Origin: Fimbriimonadales bacterium
GTDB taxonomy: Bacteria; Armatimonadota; Fimbriimonadia; Fimbriimonadales; ATM1
Direction of reading: 5' to 3'
DNA length: 7,755 bases
Assembly: GCA_025922995.1 (NCBI GenBank)
Contig: JAICGT010000048.1
Coordinates: 1 to 7,755 of the forward strand
The notes under the pieces are model-generated. The model had not been told where the DNA came from and searched no databases. It saw nothing but the letters and a program-made list of their open reading frames with translations. Positions within the stretch are counted from its first letter, which is position 1; each line of letters opens with the position of its first letter. Of the stretch, positions 1-6,319 are shown piece after piece. The translations under genes were made by a program, and so were the position numbers.

Positions 1-446
1 AAAGGAAAGCGAATCTCGAAACGATGCTCGAAGGATTCGACGCGGCTGTTCTCATCGGCGACGCCGGCATGTCGGCAAATGGCGACGGCTTGTACGTCAT
101 GGACCTCGGCGAAGAATGGGCGAACATGACCGGGTTGCCGTTCGTCTGGGCGCTGTGGGTCGGTCGTGATGGATTGACCGAGTCGCTCGCGAATACGCTT
201 CGAAGCGCAAAGGAATACGGCGTTCGGCATATCGACGAGATCGCAACGCAGGCGTCACAAGAGTTGGATTGGCCGTTTCAAACTTGCCTCGATTACTTAA
301 CGGAATCGATCGACTTCGACTTGGGAACCGAGCATCTCAAAGGACTTCAGCTTTTTGGCAATAAGTGCGTGGAAATGGGATTCGTCGACAAGTTTCGAAT
401 GCCGATGCTCGTCGGCGATGCGTGCGCGAATCCCGCCACGTCCTAA
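1..446 (+). CDS. mqnA: Chorismate dehydratase MqnA, C-terminal part (5' end outside window)
   Basis: The reading frame is open from the window's left edge (first whole codon at position 3) to TAA at 444-446, so about 147 C-terminal residues are visible; family members are usually about 270-290. MqnA removes water from chorismate to give 3-enolpyruvylbenzoate, the first step of the futalosine route to menaquinone, in the cytoplasm. Recognisable family segments are AAVLIGDAGM, then DLGEEWANMTGLPFVWALW, and near the C-terminus YLTESIDFDLG followed by GLQLFGNKCVEMGFV. The related enzyme MqnD has a different sequence here, so MqnA is preferred. The ATG at position 24 is internal, not the start, because residues before it (NLET) continue the family pattern. 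recN follows six bases later in the same frame, suggesting co-transcription. The last dozen residues are not conserved family sequence as far as I can judge. Confidence 0.88.
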   Translation, partial: RKANLETMLEGFDAAVLIGDAGMSANGDGLYVMDLGEEWANMTGLPFVWALWVGRDGLTESLANTLRSAKEYGVRHIDEIATQASQELDWPFQTCLDYLTESIDFDLGTEHLKGLQLFGNKCVEMGFVDKFRMPMLVGDACANPATS

Positions 447-452
447 TGTAAG

Positions 453-2108
453 ATGCTCATCGAGCTCGCCGCTGAAAACATCGCAATCTTAGACAGGGTC
501 GAGGTGCGCTTCGGCCCTGGGTTTACGGCGATTTCGGGCGAGACGGGCGCAGGCAAGTCCCTGCTGATCGACGCCATTTCTCTTTGCCTTGGCGAACGTG
601 CGGACACCGGGCTCGTGCGCAGGGGCGCAACTTCAGCGAGCGTTCGTGCTGTATTCGACCCGCCCGGAAACACACGTGCACTACTTGAAGAATTGGGCTA
701 TCCGCTTGGCGATGAGGCGCTCTTCCTGCAGCGCGACCTCGCCGCCGAAGGCAAGAGCAGTTGCAGGATCAACGGAAAGACCGCGCCGCTTAGCGTGCTC
801 AAGCAAGTGGGCGACTCGTTGGCTGACCTTCATGGCCAGCACGAGCATCAGAGCCTGCTTAATGCAGCAACGCACTTGGGCTTGCTCGACGCTTGGATCG
901 GAGACAAGGCTTTCAGCTTGCTTGAGAAAATCGGCTCGGCGTGGGAAGACATTTCACGCCTGCGCACAGAAATCGAAGAGCTGCAGAAGAATGCGGAGGA
1001 GCGCGAGCGGTCGATCGACGTTCTGCGCTTTCAAGTTGCAGAGATCGAGCAGCTCGGAGCAAAGCCCGGCGAAATCGAAGAGTTGCAGAGTGAGCTTCGA
1101 CGACTCGAGTCCTCGGAGTCCTTGAGTGCGGCATTGGAAGACACCAGAGAAATATTGTTCAACGGCGAAGTTTCCGCTAAAGACTTAGTTTCAAAGGCGC
1201 TTCACAGGTTGGAGGCGGCAGCAACTTATGATCCCAGCCTCGGCTCTGCTGTAGACGCGCTGCGCAACGCTCTTATAGGCGTTGAAGACGCTTCGCAAGG
1301 CGTAAAGGCAGGAATCGACCGCGTGGAATATGCTCCGGAACGGATCGAACTCCTCGCGGCTCGCCTCGACGAGTATTCGACATTAAAGCGCAAATACGGC
1401 GAGAGTGAAGAAAGGATATTAGAGTTTCTAGACAAAGCGCGAGCCGATCTGGATCGATTGGAGCGCATGGAGGCGTTGGGATCAGACACCGTATCTCGCC
1501 TGACCCAGGCAGAGTCGCAATATGCAGCGATAGCGACGTCTTTAAGTGAACTCAGGCGGGTCCACGCATCCAAATTTGCGAACTTGGTCGAAACCGAATT
1601 AAAGGAACTTGGAATGCCCGCGGCAAAGTTCACTTGTGAGCTCACGGACAAGCCGAGGGGGCGCGACGGGATCGACCAAATCGAGCTCGGATTCTCGGCA
1701 AACGCAGGTGAGCGCGCGATGCCGTTCTCGAAAATTGCCTCGGGCGGCGAGATGAGTCGGGTTATGCTTGCGGTAAAAACTGTAATGGCTGGAAAAGGTG
1801 GAATTCCGACGCTTATCTTTGACGAGATCGACGCCGGGTTAGGAGGGCAAACCGCGGCAGTAGTTGCAAAAAAGCTTGCGTCATTGGGCGAGAACTATCA
1901 GGTGCTGGTCATCACCCACGTGCCGCAAATCGCGAGCAGAGCCGTGGCACAGGTTTCAATAGAAAAAGATGTCATCGACGGCCGAACTGTGACACGTGTT
2001 CGCGAGCTTTCTGCCGATGAGCGAGTATCAGAAATCGCGCGAATGGTCGGCGGCGAAAAGGTCGAGGAAGCCGCCATCGCAAATGCCAAGCAGTTGCTTT
2101 CCGATTAG
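453..2108 (+). CDS. recN: DNA repair protein RecN (SMC-like ATPase)
   Basis: RecN is a cytoplasmic SMC-like ATPase that acts early in recombinational repair of double-strand breaks, holding DNA ends or sister duplexes together for RecA. All hallmarks are present: Walker A GETGAGKS at residues 29-36, a Q-loop-like DLHGQHEHQSLL at 125-136, the ABC signature SGGEMSR at 430-436, Walker B TLIFDE at 453-458 followed by IDAGLGG, and the switch histidine in VITHVPQIAS (H489). Between the two ATPase halves lie two helical, charged stretches (about 165-235 and 295-385) that would form the coiled coil, with the family motif RLDEYSTLKRKYG at 304-316. Length is 551 residues, close to the usual ~550-570. 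The ATG at 453 is the natural start because MLIELAAENIAILD matches the family N-terminus. The upstream ribosome site is poor, so translation may depend on mqnA. Its TAG stop overlaps the stop of the opposing gene. Confidence 0.97.
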   Translation: MLIELAAENIAILDRVEVRFGPGFTAISGETGAGKSLLIDAISLCLGERADTGLVRRGATSASVRAVFDPPGNTRALLEELGYPLGDEALFLQRDLAAEGKSSCRINGKTAPLSVLKQVGDSLADLHGQHEHQSLLNAATHLGLLDAWIGDKAFSLLEKIGSAWEDISRLRTEIEELQKNAEERERSIDVLRFQVAEIEQLGAKPGEIEELQSELRRLESSESLSAALEDTREILFNGEVSAKDLVSKALHRLEAAATYDPSLGSAVDALRNALIGVEDASQGVKAGIDRVEYAPERIELLAARLDEYSTLKRKYGESEERILEFLDKARADLDRLERMEALGSDTVSRLTQAESQYAAIATSLSELRRVHASKFANLVETELKELGMPAAKFTCELTDKPRGRDGIDQIELGFSANAGERAMPFSKIASGGEMSRVMLAVKTVMAGKGGIPTLIFDEIDAGLGGQTAAVVAKKLASLGENYQVLVITHVPQIASRAVAQVSIEKDVIDGRTVTRVRELSADERVSEIARMVGGEKVEEAAIANAKQLLSD

Positions 2109-2695
2109 GCTGCCTTTACAGGCAAAAGCCTTCGTAATTCAGCGGCCAATCGCGCGCCTTCACGCTTGTTTTGGAGGAGCGTCGGGTGCGTACGCGGCTC
2201 TACGAGTAATCGAAATTTCTTACCATCGTGCCGTCCTTCGATAGCGATCCATCTGCCAAGACCCAACAAGCTGTGCGCGTTCATGCTAAAAGAAACAGAA
2301 AAAATGTTTGTGTACGGGATTTGATAATGCGACAATTCGCCGATAAATTCGACTCCACTCTGCGTCAGCAGCAAGAAGCCGAGGTCTTCGTGAGGATCGA
2401 GCGCGCCGACCGCGCCAGGCTTTCCAATTCCGACGAACCACAACGGTTCGCGACGGCCATGCACCAAAGGCTTAAGCTCTGCGCGCATGATTCTGTTTTG
2501 AAATAACCCCAACAAATTAACAGCGAATAGCCCAAACACGACGGAGGAGCCGAAACAAACGGCCGCCGCCACGGATTGGTCACGCTGGAACAGCACGATC
2601 CCAGTCGAAAAAATCGGCACAAACACAAGCGCCGGCACTAAATTCGACATCAGCTTGCGATACGTCGTCCACGTTCTTTTCGCCTTCGCCATCAT
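2105..2695 (-). CDS. Unrecognised membrane protein: two transmembrane helices plus PH-like C-terminal domain
   Basis: I do not recognise this 196-residue protein by name. It starts with a short basic segment (MMAKAKRTWTTYRKLM), then two hydrophobic helices at about 19-37 and 42-65 separated by a short polar turn. With both ends predicted inside by the positive-inside rule, the remaining ~130 residues would be cytoplasmic. Residues ~105-190 alternate strands and turns and end in an amphipathic helix. The pattern LLLTQSGVEFIGE, then IPYTNIFSV, then WIAIEGRHDGKKFRLLVE resembles bacterial PH/GRAM-like domains, which is inference from pattern only. The start has two adjacent ATGs (2693-2695 and 2690-2692); GGTGGAG lies just before them, so the second ATG has the better spacing. 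It is the last gene of the cdaA operon, 31 bp after pfkA, and its TAA overlaps the recN stop. Confidence 0.72.
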   Translation of the reverse strand: MMAKAKRTWTTYRKLMSNLVPALVFVPIFSTGIVLFQRDQSVAAAVCFGSSVVFGLFAVNLLGLFQNRIMRAELKPLVHGRREPLWFVGIGKPGAVGALDPHEDLGFLLLTQSGVEFIGELSHYQIPYTNIFSVSFSMNAHSLLGLGRWIAIEGRHDGKKFRLLVEPRTHPTLLQNKREGARLAAELRRLLPVKAA

Positions 2696-2726
2696 GCTCC
2701 ACCGTATTCTAGCCTTACCGCCGGAT

Positions 2727-3689
2727 TCAAAGGCTCATTACCTCGGCTAAGCGCAGGCGTTCCGGGTCGACGGGCCTCGTCGCGCTGAGCCCGTCTCGAT
2801 ACGACTGCAGCACGACCTCCGAGCCACGCAGGCAAACATAACCTTCTTCCGCACCGTCCAGCAGCATGTTCGTGGCAGCAGACCCCATCCGAGTTGCCAG
2901 AACGCGGTCGAACGCCGAAGGTGAGCCGCCTCTTTGCATGTGACCCAGCACAAGGTAGCGCGCTTCGTAACCCGTACGGCTCGCAATGAAGTCGCATACG
3001 TCGGTCGCTTTGGTTGCGCCTTCGGCGACGACGACAATACTGCTCTTCTTTCCTTTCTTTCGGCCCTCGTCGAGCTTGTCGCATACCGACTCGAGGTCGA
3101 AAGGAATCTCCGGAATCAAGATCGCTTCTGCGCCTCCCGCCAATCCCGCTTCTACCGCAATAAACCCGCAGCTTCTACCCATCACCTCCACGACGAATAC
3201 GCGTTCGTGCGAATAAGCCGTGTCGCGCACTTTGTCTATAGCGCCAAGGGCGGTATCTACGGCGGTGTGGAAACCGATGCTGTAATCGGTCATAGGAATA
3301 TCGTTGTCGATAGATCCCGGGATCCCGATGACCGGTATGCCGAACTCCTCGTAAAGCACCGCCGCCCCCGCAAAGGTGCCGTCCCCGCCGATCGCGATGA
3401 GCGCCTCGATGCCTTGGCTCGACATGGCCTCGTACGCTTTCTTTCTACCTTCCGGCTCCCGAAAACTCTTTGATCTTGCGCTCCGCAAAATCGTGCCGCC
3501 GCGGGCGATGATCGCGCCGACATCTTGACTACACATCGTTTGAAACTCTGCGCCCTGCAGCCCATCGTAGCCGTGCTGCACTCCGATCACCTCGGCGCCT
3601 CTATAAATCCCCGTCCGCACGCAGGCGCGAATCGCCGCATTCATTCCCGGCGCATCTCCGCCACTAGTCAAAATTGCAAATCGTTTCAT
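2727..3689 (-). CDS. pfkA: ATP-dependent 6-phosphofructokinase
   Basis: This cytoplasmic enzyme phosphorylates fructose 6-phosphate to fructose 1,6-bisphosphate, the committing step of glycolysis. Numbered from the ATG at 3689 (320 residues, the same length as the E. coli enzyme), it has GGDAPGMN at 10-17, R72, the nucleotide motif GGDG at 101-104, PGSIDND at 124-130 with the catalytic aspartate D128, MGRSCG at 170-175, and the substrate motif GHMQRGGSP at 249-257. Glycine at 104 and at 125 (the position that is lysine in pyrophosphate-dependent enzymes) marks it as ATP-using. Serine replaces the threonine of the E. coli PGTIDND motif, a mild change. R21 and R25 of the E. coli effector site are kept, but I see no clear match for R54, so allosteric control may differ. 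A TTG at 3692 could be read as start, but ATG fits the family N-terminus (MKRFAILTSGGD) and overlaps the TGA of the upstream GNAT gene as TGATG, implying coupled translation. Confidence 0.96.
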   Translation of the reverse strand: MKRFAILTSGGDAPGMNAAIRACVRTGIYRGAEVIGVQHGYDGLQGAEFQTMCSQDVGAIIARGGTILRSARSKSFREPEGRKKAYEAMSSQGIEALIAIGGDGTFAGAAVLYEEFGIPVIGIPGSIDNDIPMTDYSIGFHTAVDTALGAIDKVRDTAYSHERVFVVEVMGRSCGFIAVEAGLAGGAEAILIPEIPFDLESVCDKLDEGRKKGKKSSIVVVAEGATKATDVCDFIASRTGYEARYLVLGHMQRGGSPSAFDRVLATRMGSAATNMLLDGAEEGYVCLRGSEVVLQSYRDGLSATRPVDPERLRLAEVMSL

Positions 3690-4453
3690 CAAAATTGGTC
3701 CGTCATGAACATGCGAGGAACATAATCGAATCCTCGGCCCATCAGCAGCAAGTCGAAGGGCGCATTTGAAACATCGACGCCGAGATCTTTGGCGGTTTCG
3801 CCAGTTCCGTAAAAGTCGACAAGCTCCGAAATCGGAAGTCTCTCAATTGTGGGCAGCACTTCTCTAATACGGTTCGATTCGTAACAGAAGTAGCCGTCGC
3901 CGAGCGCCACAGGTGTCTTGAACGTCCACGACCAGTATTTCCACCGGTCATCGTCTCTTCGCAACCTGCGATCATCTTGTTTCGCCCAGCTGTCGTACAA
4001 GCCACGAACGTATTCCTTCTCCAACTGCCGCGGCTGTGACGCCCGTCCTGGTGGCAGGGGCTGCAAGTAGACCTTGTCTAATTCTTGAAATCCCGCCTTC
4101 AAATAGAGGGATTCTGACCGCGCAAAAAGCAGCGCTTTGGCTGCGCCTTGCATCGAATAATGATCGCAAACGTGATTCAAAAGATCTGTCGCGTAGCCGT
4201 GTTCGCGTCTATCCGCAACGGTCGCAACTCCGGCAATGCCGATTCCGTTCCCATCGCCGAATGCTATCGGAACAACCGTTAATATGCTGACAATACGCTG
4301 CTTCCGTACCAATGCCCACTTCCTGTCTAATGAGTAATACGGCTCGCTGAAGAATGCGGTCCTCGCCCGGTCGAAGTCCAGATCGAATGCTTCGCAAAGC
4401 ACTTGCAAATAATCATTGCACTCGGCCTCCTTAATTGTGCGAATTTCAGTCAT
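3689..4453 (-). CDS. GNAT-family N-acetyltransferase with C-terminal extension, substrate unknown
   Basis: The first ~130 of 254 residues look like a GNAT fold that binds acetyl-CoA. The central strand and pyrophosphate-binding turn appear as GIAGVATVADRREHGYATDLL (about residues 72-92), where RREHGYA supplies the R-x-x-G-x-A motif (R83, G86, A88). The following helix/strand reads AAKALLFARSESLYLKAGFQE, with the typical Y-x-x-x-GF at 117-122. The arrangement recalls Eis-like and aminoglycoside-type acetyltransferases, which carry extra C-terminal domains. The remaining half (about 131-254) is rich in W, Y and charge around DDDRWKYWSWTFKTP and is not assigned. The substrate may be a protein, an amine or a small metabolite; nothing in the sequence decides it. 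It sits five bases after cdaR and shares one base with the pfkA start, so it belongs to the same transcript. The ribosome site is weak. No membrane segment or signal peptide is visible. Confidence 0.82.
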   Translation of the reverse strand: MTEIRTIKEAECNDYLQVLCEAFDLDFDRARTAFFSEPYYSLDRKWALVRKQRIVSILTVVPIAFGDGNGIGIAGVATVADRREHGYATDLLNHVCDHYSMQGAAKALLFARSESLYLKAGFQELDKVYLQPLPPGRASQPRQLEKEYVRGLYDSWAKQDDRRLRRDDDRWKYWSWTFKTPVALGDGYFCYESNRIREVLPTIERLPISELVDFYGTGETAKDLGVDVSNAPFDLLLMGRGFDYVPRMFMTDQF

Positions 4454-4458
4454 AACGG

Positions 4459-5385
4459 CTAATCCGAACGCTCGACTCTAATACGCACTTCGACCCTAGT
4501 CGTGTCGCTTCGGACCCCTGCAGGCAGCGCGAGGCCGACGGGAATTGTCGTGTCCTGTGTGATTCCGCTCACGTCGACTGCGGCAGTATTAACGGAACTC
4601 AGGGTCTCCAACGAATCTGCCGGCCCCATAACGCGAATCTGGTTCGGCACAACTTCAATCGACGCGATGCGATAACCAAATGCAGGAGTCCCGTTGAACA
4701 TTGGTTGCACAATCACGTTCTTGGAAGGCGGCAGGGCGACCGGCTTGACCCGTACCGTGACTGTAGTGGGGTCGGTTGTCAGTTCCAGCGGCTTGCCCGT
4801 TTCGGTCAATATTTGCACCGGCGCCTGGCTCGATGCCCCGGGCTCGACACTGCTCAAATTAACCTCGACACGCGCATCCTTCGCTAACGACAACTTGCTC
4901 TCCGGACCCGAGATGCGGACCTCTGCAGGCGTCACCGTAATCGGCCCGGGTCGATACAAGTCCCATGCGCCGGTGGTTGTGGCATTCACCTGCAGCTCCC
5001 GCGTAACCCAATTCTCGATGACGACTTCAACGGTCCTAGGCCGGGGAGTTAATTCGATTTGCGTGGACAATGACCCGGTGTAGCTCATCATCACCGGGTA
5101 TTGGCCACGGCCCGGCTTTGCCTTCGAGAGGTCAACGCTGGCGATGATTTCATCGCGGTCGATCGAATCGCCGCCGGTGAGCAGCGCATTGGCATCGACG
5201 CGAATGCTGCTGATTCGCTCCGTCGCTACCAGGTTCGGTCCCGGCGACGTGTAGCTGACGGGAATATTTTCGAATGTGCGCGAAGTCACCGGTTGCTCGA
5301 TGTGCAGCACAATTTGCCAAAGCAGCACGGCGATAGCCAGCGCAGCCAGCTTTTCAGGGACGTTAGCCGACAGAAGCCGCTTCAT
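4459..5385 (-). CDS. cdaR: YbbR-domain protein, probable CdaA regulator CdaR
   Basis: This 308-residue protein has one N-terminal membrane helix (about residues 12-27, LAALAIAVLLWQIVL) after a short basic start (MKRLLSANVPEK). The rest would lie outside the membrane as beta-rich YbbR repeats. I see about three repeats (roughly 36-125, 128-214 and 220-306). The clearest internal echo is VTPAEVRISGPESKL (151-165) against VVPNQIRVMGPADSL (245-259), each followed by a strand of the type VEVNLSSV or AAVDVSGI. In Firmicutes, CdaR is encoded next to CdaA, binds it and modulates c-di-AMP synthesis; the same role is inferred here from gene order. Its ATG lies 23 bases inside the 3' end of cdaA and is served by a near-perfect ribosome site there, which fits stoichiometric expression of the pair. 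TAG at 4459-4461 is followed five bases later by the GNAT start. Confidence 0.9.
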   Translation of the reverse strand: MKRLLSANVPEKLAALAIAVLLWQIVLHIEQPVTSRTFENIPVSYTSPGPNLVATERISSIRVDANALLTGGDSIDRDEIIASVDLSKAKPGRGQYPVMMSYTGSLSTQIELTPRPRTVEVVIENWVTRELQVNATTTGAWDLYRPGPITVTPAEVRISGPESKLSLAKDARVEVNLSSVEPGASSQAPVQILTETGKPLELTTDPTTVTVRVKPVALPPSKNVIVQPMFNGTPAFGYRIASIEVVPNQIRVMGPADSLETLSSVNTAAVDVSGITQDTTIPVGLALPAGVRSDTTRVEVRIRVERSD

Positions 5386-6214
5386 CTACGCCCTCCTTCG
5401 CGTCGCCTTGGCCAGGCTTATCGCTCGACGGCCGGGGCGCACGCAGCATCTGGTTTAGAAGGTCGCGCAACTGCTGCCCCGTAACGTCTTCGCGGATTCT
5501 GCCGTCGATCGCCACCGAAATTCTGCCACGCTCTTCGCTGACAACAACCGAAATCGCGTCGGTGCCATCGGTGGCACCGACGGCGGCACGGTGCCGCATG
5601 TGCATGTGCGGTTTCAGCGCGCTGACTGTCATGGGAAGCTGACACGCCGCCGCAATGATTGCATTCCCACGCACGATGACTGCGCCGTCGTGCAGCGGAT
5701 TTTCGCCGTAGAACAACGATTCCAGAAGCGGGGCGCTGACTTTCGCGTTGAGGGGAACGCCCGTCGCTTCGATTTCCGGCATCCTCCGGCTCCTCTCGAT
5801 CACAATCAGTGCGCCGGTTTGCCGAGTGGCGAGTTCGCTTACCGCGGTGACAAGCTCGTCGATAACCGCCGCTGACACCGCCTCTTCGCCGCCGCCGAGC
5901 CGGTCCGGCCAAAACCCCAGCTTCCCGAAGCCCTCTATCGCGGCACGGAGTTCGGGAAGCAAGAGGATGACAAGCGCAACCGGGCCAAGCACCAGGCCCT
6001 TTTCCAGGAGGAAGTGGATCGTCCGCAACTCGAGCAGGTCGGTAACGAACCACAGGACAAGGTAGATCACGACGCCGCCGATGATTCGCCATGCGCGGGA
6101 GCCGCGGACCATAAGAAAAATCCGATAAATCAGGTAGGCAACAAGAACCACGTCGACGATTTGAAGTAACGCCGGCGTGCCGAAATTGGTGAGCTGGTAC
6201 CAAATCTGCTCCAC
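5363..6214 (-). CDS. cdaA: Membrane diadenylate cyclase CdaA (c-di-AMP synthase)
   Basis: CdaA joins two ATP molecules into cyclic di-AMP, the messenger that controls potassium and osmolyte transport and cell-wall balance. Three membrane helices precede the enzyme domain (about residues 15-36, 42-60 and 72-88), then the family motif LPELRAAIEGFG at 86-97. The DAC domain spans about 108-250, with GALIVIERSRRM at 134-145, the metal/catalytic motif LHDGAVIV (D176, G177, A178), the ATP-binding RHR triad (207-209) in RHRAAVGATDGTDA, and VVVSEERGRISVA at 223-235. Length is 283, close to the Bacillus protein. The start is a GTG; no ATG exists in frame before an upstream stop at 6248-6250. MEQIWYQLTNFGTPALLQIVD aligns with the usual N-terminus. 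The residues just before RHR (HMHM) differ from the usual GT. The tail after ~258 is polar and probably disordered. It is the first gene of the operon and overlaps cdaR. Confidence 0.95.
   Translation of the reverse strand: MEQIWYQLTNFGTPALLQIVDVVLVAYLIYRIFLMVRGSRAWRIIGGVVIYLVLWFVTDLLELRTIHFLLEKGLVLGPVALVILLLPELRAAIEGFGKLGFWPDRLGGGEEAVSAAVIDELVTAVSELATRQTGALIVIERSRRMPEIEATGVPLNAKVSAPLLESLFYGENPLHDGAVIVRGNAIIAAACQLPMTVSALKPHMHMRHRAAVGATDGTDAISVVVSEERGRISVAIDGRIREDVTGQQLRDLLNQMLRAPRPSSDKPGQGDAKEGVDEAASVG
5392..5398 (-). promoter_or_regulatory. Strong ribosome binding site of cdaR inside cdaA
   Basis: On the minus strand this reads AAGGAGG, six bases before the cdaR ATG (5385). It is one of the two best Shine-Dalgarno matches in the window and lies inside the coding end of cdaA. 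It fixes the cdaR start and suggests cdaR is translated well in its own right and not only by coupling. Confidence 0.85.
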
Positions 6215-6220
6215 TGAATC

Positions 6221-6248
6221 GGCTCTAAGTTCCTTTGGGCTTAGAGTC
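6221..6248. repeat. Inverted repeat upstream of cdaA
   Basis: The arms CTCTAAG (6223-6229) and CTTAGAG (6240-6246) are a perfect 7-bp match separated by ten bases. One possible G-T pair and one further G-C pair outside them would make a nine-pair stem (6221-6229 with 6240-6248). On the minus strand the loop holds AAAGGAA, the only Shine-Dalgarno-like run before the cdaA GTG, about 15 bases away from it. The outer arm overlaps a candidate cdaA -10 box. It could be a protein-binding operator, an RNA hairpin in the cdaA leader, or chance. Confidence 0.5.
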
Positions 6249-6272
6249 TAGCACGCCGCCGTTGGACTTGAA
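6245..6272 (-). promoter_or_regulatory. Candidate cdaA operon promoter
   Basis: On the minus strand, TTCAAG (6272-6267) and TAGACT (6250-6245) are 16 bases apart, and the second is preceded by TGC, giving an extended -10 form. Both hexamers are imperfect. A start near 6238 would leave a leader of about 24 bases. A weaker alternative is TATATT further upstream. This is a pattern guess only. Confidence 0.3.
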
Positions 6273-6293
6273 CCGGCCAAAAACGAATATAAT
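6262..6293 (+). promoter_or_regulatory. Candidate der promoter
   Basis: A perfect TATAAT lies at 6288-6293. Two possible -35 boxes precede it: TTGGAC at 6262-6267 (20-base spacer) and TTGAAC at 6268-6273 (14-base spacer). Neither spacing is ideal, so the -35 is unsure while the -10 is convincing. Transcription would start near 6300, just before the ribosome site. Confidence 0.5.
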
Positions 6294-6305
6294 CAGGCTC
6301 CTCAT

Positions 6306-6310
6306 GGAGG
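6306..6310 (+). promoter_or_regulatory. Ribosome binding site of der
   Basis: GGAGG ends nine bases before the ATG at 6320. It decides for this start over the in-frame ATG at 6347, which has no comparable site. Confidence 0.8.
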
Positions 6311-6319
6311 TCTTGAACT

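Larger units (their letters stand above)
2105..6214 (-). other. Probable five-gene operon cdaA-cdaR-GNAT-pfkA-membrane protein
   Basis: Five minus-strand genes follow each other with junctions of -23, +5, -1 and +31 bases. No internal space is large enough for a clear promoter and terminator pair, although weak internal signals inside coding sequence cannot be ruled out. Co-transcription is inferred from spacing, not observed. No glmM, the usual third gene beside cdaA-cdaR, is present in the window. Confidence 0.72.

Noticed and set aside
589..1125. 178-codon plus-strand open frame inside recN
   Set aside because: Out-of-frame shadow rich in R, S and A; the recN frame is unbroken here.
2711..2735. 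Inverted arms AGCCTT and AAGGCT around the pfkA stop, a possible terminator
   Set aside because: Short stem, 13-base loop, overlaps the coding end and has no T-run on either side; more likely chance.
2934..3473. Long plus-strand open frame opposite pfkA
   Set aside because: It lies wholly antisense to a clear pfkA, has no family features and reads as a composition shadow.
5418..6203. 261-codon minus-strand open frame in another frame over cdaA
   Set aside because: Rich in R, H and P, typical of an out-of-frame reading of a GC-rich gene; cdaA in the overlapping frame has all its motifs.
6215..6319. Search for a riboswitch or small RNA between cdaA and der
   Set aside because: The region is only 105 bases, and beyond the one inverted repeat and promoter-like boxes I see no further structure or known riboswitch core.
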